Shown: positions 43,017 to 51,293 of the stretch, one piece after another | How positions within the stretch are numbered: the first letter of the stretch is position 1 | How the letters are laid out: every line of letters begins with the position of its first letter | Source of the DNA: JABCPE02 sp963518845 | GTDB taxonomy: Bacteria > Bacteroidota > Bacteroidia > Flavobacteriales > Weeksellaceae | Length of the DNA stretch: 64,000 bases | Assembly (NCBI GenBank): GCA_963518845.1 | Contig: CAUQKV010000004.1 | Location: forward strand, 21,756-85,755 | Direction: 5' to 3' | Made by a program: the position numbers and the translations under genes | Notes under the pieces: model-generated | Seen by the model: the letters and a program-made list of their open reading frames with translations, nothing else | The model's database searches: none | Told to the model about the DNA's origin: nothing

Positions 43017-44462
43017 ATGGAGGCTGTACAATTAAAAGATCTTATTGATAATTTAGTAAAACTCCCAAAAGAAAATGAGTGGGTTGAATTTAAACTAAAT
43101 TTTCACTCTTTTGAGGAAATTGGAGAAAGAATATCTGCTTTGTCTAATGGGGCGTGTATAAATAACCAAAATTTTGGTTATTTAGTCTTTGGTATTGAAG
43201 ACAACACTCATAAAATATTGGGAACAACATTTAGTGCAAAAAAAGAAAAAAAAGGGGGAGAAGATTTTGAACACTGGCTAATAATGAGATTAAGTCCAAG
43301 AATTGATTTTGAAATTCATGAGTTTAACTATGATGAAAATAGAAAAATTTGTCTATTTATAATTCCTGCGGCAAAAAACCAACCTGTAGATTTTCTCCAT
43401 AAATCATATATTAGAGTGGGTTCTATAACTAGACACCTCTCTGAATTTCCAGAAAAACAAGCTAAAATTTGGAGAAAAGAGACAGTCTCCTTTGAAAAAG
43501 AAATAGCTAAAAGTAATCTTAGTATTTCTGATATTTTTAAGTTTTTAAATACAGAATTGTATTTTGATTTAATGAAAATTCCGTATCCTTCCAATCAAGA
43601 AGGAGTTATTGAAAAATTTGTAGAAGAGGGGATTGTTTTAAAGGATAAGTTATACTCAATCTCAAAATTGGGAGCTATTCTTTTTGCAAAAAATTTAAAA
43701 GAATTTGAAAATATTAATAGAAAATCTATTCGAGTAATTGTTTATAAAGGCAAAAATAAAGTTGAGACAGAAAGAGAACTAATAGGAACTAAAGGATATG
43801 CTGTGGGGTTTGAAGGGCTTGTTGATTGGATAAACAGTCAGTTACCAGCTAATGAGGAAATTGGAAAAGTATTGCGTACAGATTCTAGAATGTATCCTGA
43901 AATAGCCATTAGAGAATTAATAGCCAATGCTCTCATTCATCAAGATTTTACAGTAAAAGGATTCCCAATGATTGAAATATTCTCTGATCGTATTGAAATA
44001 TCAAATCCAGGAACTCCATTAGTTACTCCTGATAGATTTATAGATGCATATATATCAAGGAATGATAACCTTGCTGACTTAATGAGACGAATGGGATTTT
44101 GTGAGGAGAAAGGAAGTGGATTAGATAAAGTTATTTTTTATAATGAATTATATCAACTTCCTCCAATAAATATTATTGATTCAGACAATAGAACAAAAGT
44201 TGTTATTTATTCATACAAAAATCTAAATAATTTAGATAAAAAAGAGAAAATAAGGGCATGTTATCAACATGCTGCCTTGAAATATGTATCTAATGAAAAA
44301 ATGACAAACCAATCTTTAAGAGAAAGGTTCAATATAGATGATCACAATTATTCTATTGCTTCAAGAATTATTGGGGACTCTTTAAAAGAAGGAGTTATAA
44401 AAGATGATAACCCTGAAAATAAATCAAAAAAATTTGCAAAATATATTCCTTATTGGGCATAA
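43017..44462 (+). CDS. AlbA_2 (Schlafen-like) / HATPase domain protein
   Basis: A 481-residue protein of the COG2865 type. The N-terminal AlbA_2 domain has ENEWVEFKLNF and GYLVFGIEDNTHKILGT; the middle has an ATPase-like part with IRELIANALIHQDFTVKGFPMIEIFSDRIEISNPG and EEKGSGLDKVI; the C-terminus is a probable winged helix (NQSLRERFNIDDHNYSIASRIIGDSLKEG). These proteins are described as transcription factors or tRNA/nucleic-acid-acting Schlafen-like factors, and some are found in defence islands. I start at ATG 43017; an earlier in-frame ATG (42942) lies inside miaB. The gene is clearly more AT-rich than miaB and the sigma-54 gene and is followed by direct repeats, so it looks inserted. Confidence 0.88.
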   Translation: MEAVQLKDLIDNLVKLPKENEWVEFKLNFHSFEEIGERISALSNGACINNQNFGYLVFGIEDNTHKILGTTFSAKKEKKGGEDFEHWLIMRLSPRIDFEIHEFNYDENRKICLFIIPAAKNQPVDFLHKSYIRVGSITRHLSEFPEKQAKIWRKETVSFEKEIAKSNLSISDIFKFLNTELYFDLMKIPYPSNQEGVIEKFVEEGIVLKDKLYSISKLGAILFAKNLKEFENINRKSIRVIVYKGKNKVETERELIGTKGYAVGFEGLVDWINSQLPANEEIGKVLRTDSRMYPEIAIRELIANALIHQDFTVKGFPMIEIFSDRIEISNPGTPLVTPDRFIDAYISRNDNLADLMRRMGFCEEKGSGLDKVIFYNELYQLPPINIIDSDNRTKVVIYSYKNLNNLDKKEKIRACYQHAALKYVSNEKMTNQSLRERFNIDDHNYSIASRIIGDSLKEGVIKDDNPENKSKKFAKYIPYWA

Positions 44463-44466
44463 CCGT

Positions 44467-44555
44467 TTATGTGATGGTTATGTGATAAGTAACTATATTC
44501 ATAGTTATAAGTTGTTGATAATCAATAATTTCGTTATGTGACGGCTATGTGATAA
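44467..44555 (+). repeat. Pair of 22-base direct repeats, each with an inner repeat
   Basis: TTATGTGAtGGtTATGTGATAA at 44467-44488 recurs as TTATGTGAcGGcTATGTGATAA at 44534-44555, with two differences. Each copy holds TTATGTGA-like heptamers 11 bases apart, giving four TATGTGA sites. Between the copies lies a small inverted repeat (AACTAT/ATAGTT). The second copy ends 13 bases before the sigma-54 activator's ATG. Confidence 0.85.
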
Positions 44556-44568
44556 AATTATTTTAATT

Positions 44569-45849
44569 ATGTCTGACTTACAAAACATAAAAAACCGCTT
44601 TGGTATTATCGGAAATTATCCTGCGCTAAACAGAGCACTAGAAAAAGCGATACAAGTGGCTCCTACGGATATTTCGGTTTTGGTCATCGGAGAAAGTGGT
44701 ACAGGGAAGGAATTTATCCCAAAAATCATCCACTCCGAATCCAAGCGCAAACACCAGCCCTACATCGTGGTAAACTGCGGTGCTATCCCAGAGGGAACGA
44801 TAGATTCGGAGCTGTTCGGGCATGAGAAGGGTGCTTTTACGGGAGCAACCAGCACGAGGAAAGGCTATTTCGAGGTAGCAGACGGCGGTACTATTTTTTT
44901 GGATGAGGTGGGCGAACTTCCTTTGCAGACGCAGGTTCGTTTGCTTCGTGTTTTGGAAAGTGGAGAATTTATGAAAGTTGGTTCCTCGCAAATCCAAAAA
45001 ACCAATGTAAGAATAGTAGCGGCAACGAATGTAAATATGATGAATGCCATTCAGGAAGGGAAATTCCGTGAGGATTTGTATTACAGACTAAATACCGTTC
45101 AGGTGGATATGCCGCCACTCCGCGAGAGAAAAGGCGATATTCATCTATTGTTTAGAAAATTTGCCATAGACTTTGCCGAAAAATACAGAATGCCCGAATT
45201 AATCCTCACCGAAGATGCGGTGCGGTATTTGGAAAGCTATTCATTCCCTGGGAATGTCCGCCAGCTGAGAAATTTGGTGGAGCAGATGACCGTGGTGGAA
45301 CAGAGCAGAACCATTAGCGCAGAAAGACTTGCAGAATATATCCCTGCGGACAACAGACTTCCTGTGGTTTCTAATCATTCTAAAACGAATAATAATTCTG
45401 ATTTCAGTTCGGAAAGGGAAATCATGTATAAAATTCTCTTTGATATGAGAAATGATATCAATGATTTGAAATCTTTGACTTCAGAACTCATCAAAAACCG
45501 AGGAACAGGAGAGTTTTCTATGCACGAACAGAATCTAATTAATAGAATTTACACGCCTGAGGTGTCTTCTACAAACCCTAGTTCGCTCCTTTATTTCGAA
45601 ACACCGCCGACAGAAATACAAAATCCGACCATCATCACAAGGTCTGATATGGAAAATTATAACAATATAGAGGACATAGAATTAGAAGAAGCTCAGCCAG
45701 AATCTTTATCTTTGCAGAATAATGAGCGAGACCTCATCATAAAAGCTTTGGAAAAACACAACGGAAGAAGAAACAAGGCGGCGGATGAACTCGGTATTTC
45801 GCAGAGAACGCTTTATAGAAAGATAAAACAATATAATTTGGAAGACTGA
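44569..45849 (+). CDS. Sigma-54-interacting transcriptional activator without receiver
   Basis: A 426-residue enhancer-binding protein. The AAA+ domain begins almost at the N-terminus: Walker A GESGTGKE, the sigma-54 contact loop GAFTGA, Walker B GGTIFLDEVGELP, and arginine finger region EDLYYRLNTV. The N-terminal sensor or receiver domain is absent. A C-terminal Fis-type helix-turn-helix is present (KALEKHNGRRNKAADELGISQRTLYRKI). Activity must be controlled by level or by a partner. It overlaps lptE by one base (TGATG), so it is cotranscribed with envelope genes. Confidence 0.95.
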   Translation: MSDLQNIKNRFGIIGNYPALNRALEKAIQVAPTDISVLVIGESGTGKEFIPKIIHSESKRKHQPYIVVNCGAIPEGTIDSELFGHEKGAFTGATSTRKGYFEVADGGTIFLDEVGELPLQTQVRLLRVLESGEFMKVGSSQIQKTNVRIVAATNVNMMNAIQEGKFREDLYYRLNTVQVDMPPLRERKGDIHLLFRKFAIDFAEKYRMPELILTEDAVRYLESYSFPGNVRQLRNLVEQMTVVEQSRTISAERLAEYIPADNRLPVVSNHSKTNNNSDFSSEREIMYKILFDMRNDINDLKSLTSELIKNRGTGEFSMHEQNLINRIYTPEVSSTNPSSLLYFETPPTEIQNPTIITRSDMENYNNIEDIELEEAQPESLSLQNNERDLIIKALEKHNGRRNKAADELGISQRTLYRKIKQYNLED

Positions 45850-46379
45850 TGGGAAATTTTTTAACTAAAATAAAACTAAAAATCGTCCTGATGACAGCTG
45901 CCGTGGGAATAGTCCTTTCCTCGTGCTACAGTTTCACAGGGTCTTCGCTCAGTCCTGATACGAAAACGATTTTAATCAAAAATTTTCCGAACAATGCCGC
46001 TTTGGTAAATTCTGATTTGAGCCAAGATTTCACGATGGCATTACAAAAAATGTTTTTGCAGAGAACATCCCTCAAAGGAACTTCTGAAAACCCTGATATC
46101 CTGATAGAAGGCTATATCTCGGATTACAGCATCACACCGACATCTATTTCTTCTACTTCGGTAGGGGCAACGGAGGCTGCACAAAACAAACTTACGATTA
46201 CTGTACATGTAAATTATGAAAACAAAATAGAGCCTGAGAAAAATTTTAATAAAACTTTTTCTGGAGAGGCTACATTTAGTAGTGATTTGGATATCACTGC
46301 TATAGAAAGCAGCCAAGTACGAATAGTGAATGAAAGAATTATTAACCAGATTTTTAATGAAATTGTAGCAAATTGGTAA
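45849..46379 (+). CDS. lptE: LPS-assembly lipoprotein LptE
   Basis: Outer-membrane lipoprotein that plugs and helps assemble the LptD channel. The 176-residue protein has a signal ending in GIVLSSC (lipobox SSC) followed by YSFTGSSLSPDTKTILIKNFPN, the usual LptE start, and VNERIINQIFNEIVANW at the end. The ATG overlaps the stop of the sigma-54 gene; its own stop overlaps the ATG of the next gene (TAATG). It fits functionally with the OstA-like protein at 19889 and lpxH at 63160. Confidence 0.9.
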   Translation: MGNFLTKIKLKIVLMTAAVGIVLSSCYSFTGSSLSPDTKTILIKNFPNNAALVNSDLSQDFTMALQKMFLQRTSLKGTSENPDILIEGYISDYSITPTSISSTSVGATEAAQNKLTITVHVNYENKIEPEKNFNKTFSGEATFSSDLDITAIESSQVRIVNERIINQIFNEIVANW

Positions 46380-48310
46380 TGGAAACAAGAATAATAGACC
46401 TGATAAAAAACCCTGAGACTCTTAGGGTAGAGGATTTAAACTTATTGGAAACAGAAATAGAAAAATTCCCTTATATGCAGAGTTTGAGGGCGATTTATCT
46501 TTTGGGTGTTCATCGTTTTTATAATGAGCATTTTCCGAAAGAATTAGCAAAAACCGCTGCCTATACGACAGACAAGAGAATTTTGTACAATTTGATTAAC
46601 AAAACCAATGAAAATATGGCTGCTGCCTTGGCAGCAAGTGCGTTTCCTTTCAAAACAGAATTTACTACAAAAACACCTGCGCTTCAAGAAATTAAAGTAG
46701 AAGAAACTCCTGTTCCTGCTGAAGAGGAAGTTGTGGAAAATACTGATTTAGTTGTTGAAACACAATCTGTGGAAATCAGTGAACCAGTATCTTTTGTAGA
46801 AGAAAATACAAACGAAGAACAACAAACAACAAATAACGAAACTCCTTCTATCCCTGAAGTTTCGCCTGTAGAAGAGCCTCAGTATAACGCTCCTTCTCTA
46901 GAAAGAAGTGAGTATGAACAAAAAAAACTTGCCATCGATGAATACATCGCTGCTGAAATGGCAAAACTAAAATCTGGAGCAGCTACAGAGGAGCCTTCTG
47001 CTGATGAAAAAGAAGAAAATATTGAAACAACTGAAAAAATTAGCGAAAAAGAAGAAGTTGCAGTTGAAGAGGTTAAAGCTGAGGAAATCTCACCAATAGA
47101 GGAAAAAGAGGTTGAGGTTGAAACTGAACCTGTTGTTGAAACTGAAGAAGAGAGATTTTCTGCGGAAGAATTGGCTAGTCCAGAAACATTTAACCTGAAA
47201 AAGCCTAAAGAAACGACAATTGATTTCTATAACAGAAAACAAACTGGATATGCAGAAGAAACTTCTGCCCTAAAAGAAGATTACTACTCTTCAGCAAAAC
47301 CAGTTGAGGAAAATTCAACCAAAGAAACAAATGTTGATTTTTATACTAAAAAACAAACAGAGCCAGTAGAAGAAGCTCCTGCGCAAAAAGAAGATTATTA
47401 TTCTGTAAAACCTGTTTCTGAAAGTTCAGCTGAAGATGAAACAAAAGAAACAACAATTGATTTTTATGCTCAAAAGCAGACTATAGCGGAAACCGCTGTA
47501 CAAAAAGAAGATATCTACTCTTCAGAAAAAACAGCTGAAAACGAAGAAAGAGAAACAACGATTGATTTTTACGCTAGAAAACAAACTGAATCCGTAGAGG
47601 AAACTCCTGTGCAAAAAGAAGATTTTTATTCAGCTAAAACAACTTCAGAAAGTTCAACTGAAAACGAAGCAAGAGGAACAAACATTGATTTTTATGCTTC
47701 TAAAATAGCGGTTTCTGATGCACAAGAAGAGCAAAAACCAGCCCATTCTCCTGTGGATATTTATCAAAAAACAATTGATACAGAAAACACTGAAAAGGAT
47801 GAGCCAGTGGAAGTTTATAAAAACCCTGTAGATTTCTATTCTTCTCAGAATAAACCTGTTCAAGAAGAGGAAAATGTTTCTGCAACGGAAGATGTAGCAG
47901 ACAGCGAAAAACCAAAAATAGAACCAGTAAAAGTTACAGAGGTAGTGAAACCAGCTTCTAATAGCAATGTAACTTCGTTCATCAGTACTTGGAAAAGTTG
48001 GCTAAAAATAGACCGTTCAGAAATCGTTACTCCTTCTGAACAAGACAAAAAAGCTGCAATCATTGACAAGTTCATAGAAAATAATCCAAAAATCTCTCCG
48101 ATAAAAGAGGATGTTGATTTTATTGTGAAAGAAAAGAGCAATGATATTTCCCACCTGATGACAGAAACCCTTGCTCAGCTTTATGTAGAACAAAAACTCT
48201 ACACCAAAGCCATCCAAGCGTATAAAATTCTTCAAGAAAAACATCCTGAAAAAACAGAGGAATTCGAAGAAAAAATAGAGGAAATCAAAAAATCAAGAAA
48301 CATAAAGTAA
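46379..48310 (+). CDS. Acidic tandem-repeat protein
   Basis: A protein of 643 residues without signal peptide, so probably cytoplasmic. The N-terminal 80 residues are helical (LRVEDLNLLETEIEKFPYMQSLRAIYLL). A long Glu-rich, probably disordered middle follows, containing five tandem units of 35-41 residues headed by [K/R]-[E/G]-T-[T/N]-[I/V]-DFY (units start at 47207, 47321, 47444, 47549, 47672) and two degenerate heads (SPVDIYQK, NPVDFYSS). The C-terminus is TPR-like (TETLAQLYVEQKLYTKAIQAYKILQEKHPE). I take ATG 46379, which overlaps the lptE stop. The N- and C-terminal parts recur in Flavobacteriia next to lptE; function unknown. Confidence 0.88.
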   Translation: METRIIDLIKNPETLRVEDLNLLETEIEKFPYMQSLRAIYLLGVHRFYNEHFPKELAKTAAYTTDKRILYNLINKTNENMAAALAASAFPFKTEFTTKTPALQEIKVEETPVPAEEEVVENTDLVVETQSVEISEPVSFVEENTNEEQQTTNNETPSIPEVSPVEEPQYNAPSLERSEYEQKKLAIDEYIAAEMAKLKSGAATEEPSADEKEENIETTEKISEKEEVAVEEVKAEEISPIEEKEVEVETEPVVETEEERFSAEELASPETFNLKKPKETTIDFYNRKQTGYAEETSALKEDYYSSAKPVEENSTKETNVDFYTKKQTEPVEEAPAQKEDYYSVKPVSESSAEDETKETTIDFYAQKQTIAETAVQKEDIYSSEKTAENEERETTIDFYARKQTESVEETPVQKEDFYSAKTTSESSTENEARGTNIDFYASKIAVSDAQEEQKPAHSPVDIYQKTIDTENTEKDEPVEVYKNPVDFYSSQNKPVQEEENVSATEDVADSEKPKIEPVKVTEVVKPASNSNVTSFISTWKSWLKIDRSEIVTPSEQDKKAAIIDKFIENNPKISPIKEDVDFIVKEKSNDISHLMTETLAQLYVEQKLYTKAIQAYKILQEKHPEKTEEFEEKIEEIKKSRNIK

Positions 48311-48316
48311 ATAAAG

Positions 48317-48350
48317 AAAAGCCTTCAAAATTTGAAGGCTTTTTCTTTTT
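48317..48350. terminator. Bidirectional terminator
   Basis: GCCTTCAAA / TTTGAAGGC stem (48321-48339) between the repeat-protein gene and gdhA, with A and T runs. Confidence 0.9.
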
Positions 48351-48364
48351 TATTGAAAGAGAAA

Positions 48365-49723
48365 TTAAACTACTCCTTGTGCAAGCATAGCATCAGCAAC
48401 TTTTACGAAACCTGCGATGTTCGCTCCTTTTACATAGTTTACATATCCATTTTCTTCTTTTCCGTATTTTCTACATACTTCATGGATTCCTCTCATGATC
48501 GTTTGTAGTTTTTCATCTACTTCTTCTGCAGACCAGCTCAAACGGATAGAGTTCTGTGTCATCTCTAGACCAGATGTCGCTACTCCACCAGCGTTAGATG
48601 CTTTCCCTGGAGAGAATAATAATTTATTTTCCAAGAACAACTCCATTGCTTCTAGTGTACAAGGCATGTTCGCAGCCTCAGTTACACACTTACATCCGTT
48701 AGCTACCAAGTTTTTAGCATCATCGATGTTCAGCTCGTTTTGAGTAGCAGCAGGGATAGCTACATCACATTTTACTTCCCAAGGGCGTTTTCCAGCGAAG
48801 AATTTAGCATTTGGATATTTTTTAACATAATCCTCAGCTCTGTTGTTTCCGCTAGCTCTTAGTTCTAGTAAGAAGTCGATTTTATCTCCACTTACTCCTT
48901 CTTCGTCATATACATATCCATCAGGACCAGAGATAGTTACTACTTTACCTCCTAAATCATTTACTTTTTTAACAACTCCCCAAGCTACATTTCCGAAACC
49001 TGATACAGTCACGATTTTACCTTTGATGCTTTCTCCTTTAGTTTTAAGCATTTCTTCAGCAAAGTATACAACTCCGAAACCAGTAGCTTCTGGTCTAATC
49101 AATGAACCACCGAAAGAAAGACCTTTTCCTGTCAATACTCCTGTGAATTCATTTCTCAATCTTTTATATTGTCCGAACATGTAGCCCACTTCTCTAGCTC
49201 CTACACCAATATCGCCAGCAGGTACATCCGTGTCAGGACCGATATGTTTAGCCAATTCCGTTGCGAAAGACTGGCAGAATCTCATGATTTCGTTATCTGA
49301 TTTCCCACTTGGGTCAAAGTCAGAACCACCTTTACCACCACCCATTGGAAGTGTAGTCAAGGAATTTTTGAAAGTCTGCTCAAACGCCAAGAATTTAAGG
49401 ATGCTCAAATTCACAGAAGGGTGAAAACGAATTCCTCCTTTGTATGGCCCGATAGCAGAGTTCATCTGTACTCTGTAGCCTCTGTTTACTTGGATTTGTC
49501 CTTTGTCATCTACCCAAGGAACTCTGAAAATAATCGTTCTCTCTGGCTCAGCCATTCTTTCCAAAAGCATTTTGCCTTGGTACTGTTTTTTAGTCGCAAT
49601 GAAAGGAATTACCGTTGCAGCAACTTCCTTTACTGCTTGAATAAACTCAGTTTCGTTTGGGTTTCTTGCTTCAACCCCAGCAACAAATTTTTGAATTTCT
49701 TGCTCTACATTGTACTGTTCCAT
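48365..49723 (-). CDS. gdhA: NADP-type glutamate dehydrogenase
   Basis: Reductive amination of 2-oxoglutarate, linking ammonia to glutamate. The 452 residues are the usual hexameric form: KGGIRFHPSVNLSILKFLAFEQ, the catalytic-lysine block LPMGGGKGGSDFDP, GPDTDVPAGDIGVGAREVGYM, the dinucleotide-binding VSGFGNVAWG, and SNAGGVATSGLEMTQN. NADP preference is inferred from length and family. A minus-strand TAAATTTG box (49764-49757) lies 34 bases upstream and overlaps the 3' arm of a hairpin after the NifU gene. Confidence 0.97.
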   Translation of the reverse strand: MEQYNVEQEIQKFVAGVEARNPNETEFIQAVKEVAATVIPFIATKKQYQGKMLLERMAEPERTIIFRVPWVDDKGQIQVNRGYRVQMNSAIGPYKGGIRFHPSVNLSILKFLAFEQTFKNSLTTLPMGGGKGGSDFDPSGKSDNEIMRFCQSFATELAKHIGPDTDVPAGDIGVGAREVGYMFGQYKRLRNEFTGVLTGKGLSFGGSLIRPEATGFGVVYFAEEMLKTKGESIKGKIVTVSGFGNVAWGVVKKVNDLGGKVVTISGPDGYVYDEEGVSGDKIDFLLELRASGNNRAEDYVKKYPNAKFFAGKRPWEVKCDVAIPAATQNELNIDDAKNLVANGCKCVTEAANMPCTLEAMELFLENKLLFSPGKASNAGGVATSGLEMTQNSIRLSWSAEEVDEKLQTIMRGIHEVCRKYGKEENGYVNYVKGANIAGFVKVADAMLAQGVV

Positions 49724-49756
49724 AATAATATGATGTAAAATAATTTATATATTGAG

Positions 49757-49782
49757 CAAATTTAAGGCTTTTTTTGCCTTAA
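49757..49782 (-). promoter_or_regulatory. gdhA -7 box overlapping a hairpin
   Basis: TTAAGGC (49763-49769) and GCCTTAA (49776-49782) form a stem; the gdhA -7 box TAAATTTG (49764-49757, minus) shares bases with its distal arm. The hairpin may end the NifU transcript or simply be a palindromic operator. Confidence 0.4.
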
Positions 49783-49807
49783 ACCTAATAATATTGACCT
49801 AAAAAAA

Positions 49808-50041
49808 TCATTCTATATTTACCACACTTTCTATGCTTGGGACATGCTGTTTTACAGTGGTTTCCACACCTAATTTTATAGTAGAATTACTAATGTGACA
49901 GCCAGAGCAGTTTCCTAAAAGTCTGACATACACCTTGTTGTCTTTTATTTCTACCAGTTCTATATCGCCGCCATCATTATTCAAAAACGGTCTGATACTT
50001 TCCAATGCTTTTTTTACTTTCGTTTCTATGCTTTCTTCCAT
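49808..50041 (-). CDS. NifU C-terminal-domain Fe-S scaffold protein
   Basis: A 77-residue stand-alone NifU-like domain that carries an Fe-S cluster between two subunits. The motif is LLGNCSGCHISNSTIKLGVE, with CxxC; the N-terminus (KVKKALESIRPFLNNDGGDIELVEI) is the family start. It follows the Mrp/ApbC gene by 11 bases, so the two probably act together in Fe-S cluster delivery. Confidence 0.95.
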   Translation of the reverse strand: MEESIETKVKKALESIRPFLNNDGGDIELVEIKDNKVYVRLLGNCSGCHISNSTIKLGVETTVKQHVPSIESVVNIE

Positions 50042-50052
50042 GAGGATTTTAC

Positions 50053-51150
50053 TTACTTTTTAGTTGAACAACCTGCCATTGTGGTAATTTTAACAGCCTC
50101 TGTCGGAGGGAGATTTTTATTTCTTTCTATGAGGCTTTCTATCATATTTCTCGTAATTTCTGTGTAGATTTCTGATATTTTAGTTCCGTCATTCAGAGCA
50201 GCTGGTTTTCCTGTGTCTCCTGCTTCTCTTATTCCTTGTATTAAAGGGATTTCGCCCAAAACAGGAATTCCTAAATCTTTGGCTAAATTTTGGGCGCCTT
50301 CTTTCCCAAAGATATAATATTTATTATCTGGAAGCTCTTCTGGGATAAAATACGCCATATTCTCCACAAGCCCTAAAACAGGGATATTGATGCTTTCCAT
50401 CTGGAACATTGCGATTCCTCTTCTCACATCTGCCAGAGCCACATGCTGAGGCGTGCTTACAATAATCGCTCCTGTAACAGGAAGTTCCTGAACCACAGAA
50501 AGATGTATATCTCCCGTGCCAGGAGGAAGGTCTATGAGTAGAAAGTCCAGTTCCCCCCAGTCCGTATCACGAATCATCTGATGAAGGGCTTTTCCTGCCA
50601 TTGGCCCTCGCCAAACTACGGCTTTATTTGCTCCTGAAAAATATCCAATGGACAGCATTTTTATTCCATACTGCTCTATGGGTTTCATTAGGTGTTTTCC
50701 TTCGATTTGGATGGAACTTGGTTTATCGCCTTCGGTATCGAACATGGTAGGAATAGATGGCCCATATATATCCGCATCCAGCAGTCCTACTTTGAAGCCC
50801 ATTTTCGCTAAAGTTACCGCCAAATTAGCAGTCACCGTAGATTTGCCTACACCTCCTTTTCCAGATGCTATAACGATGATGTTTTTTACGCCTTGTATTT
50901 CTTTCCCTCGGATACTTGGCTTTGGTTTGGTTTCTGGAGAAGAAATTTTTAGTTTTAATACATATTGATTATCAAATTCCTTAGAAAAGGCCTCTTTTAT
51001 GGCTGTTTCTAGTTTTTTCTTCTCGTGCATAGCTGGAGAATGGGCGACCATATCTATATAGACATCATTTTCAATGATTTGTAGATTGGTTACCAATTCT
51101 TCTATTCCTATTTTTCTAAAAAAATCTTCTACTTTTTTTCTCTTCAACAT
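50053..51150 (-). CDS. apbC: Mrp/ApbC-type Fe-S cluster carrier ATPase
   Basis: P-loop ATPase that holds and transfers Fe-S clusters. The 365 residues have an N-terminal MIP18/DUF59-like domain (IGIEELVTNLQIIENDVYIDMV..., SPAMHEKKKLE), then the deviant Walker A SGKGGVGKST, LDADIYGPSIPTMF, and LLIDLPPGTGDIHLSV. The usual CxxC of this family in the C-terminal half is not apparent: VENMAYFIPEELPDNKYYIFG stands where many members have cysteines. It pairs with the NifU-domain gene directly downstream. Confidence 0.94.
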   Translation of the reverse strand: MLKRKKVEDFFRKIGIEELVTNLQIIENDVYIDMVAHSPAMHEKKKLETAIKEAFSKEFDNQYVLKLKISSPETKPKPSIRGKEIQGVKNIIVIASGKGGVGKSTVTANLAVTLAKMGFKVGLLDADIYGPSIPTMFDTEGDKPSSIQIEGKHLMKPIEQYGIKMLSIGYFSGANKAVVWRGPMAGKALHQMIRDTDWGELDFLLIDLPPGTGDIHLSVVQELPVTGAIIVSTPQHVALADVRRGIAMFQMESINIPVLGLVENMAYFIPEELPDNKYYIFGKEGAQNLAKDLGIPVLGEIPLIQGIREAGDTGKPAALNDGTKISEIYTEITRNMIESLIERNKNLPPTEAVKITTMAGCSTKK

Positions 51151-51228
51151 GATTAAAATATGTTATGACAAATTTAACTATTTTTTTGAATTAAACATTC
51201 TATAAAATCGCCTCTATTTCCAAATAAA

Positions 51229-51258
51229 AAGAGAGATTTCCCAAAAGCGAAACCTCTC
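51229..51258 (-). terminator. Terminator of the NlpC/P60 gene
   Basis: Minus-strand GAGAGGTTTC and GAAATCTCTC (one G-U pair) form a ten-base stem followed by TTTTTATTT. Confidence 0.78.
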
Positions 51259-51293
51259 CTATTATTATAAATTAAAATATAGTCTTTAGAAAT

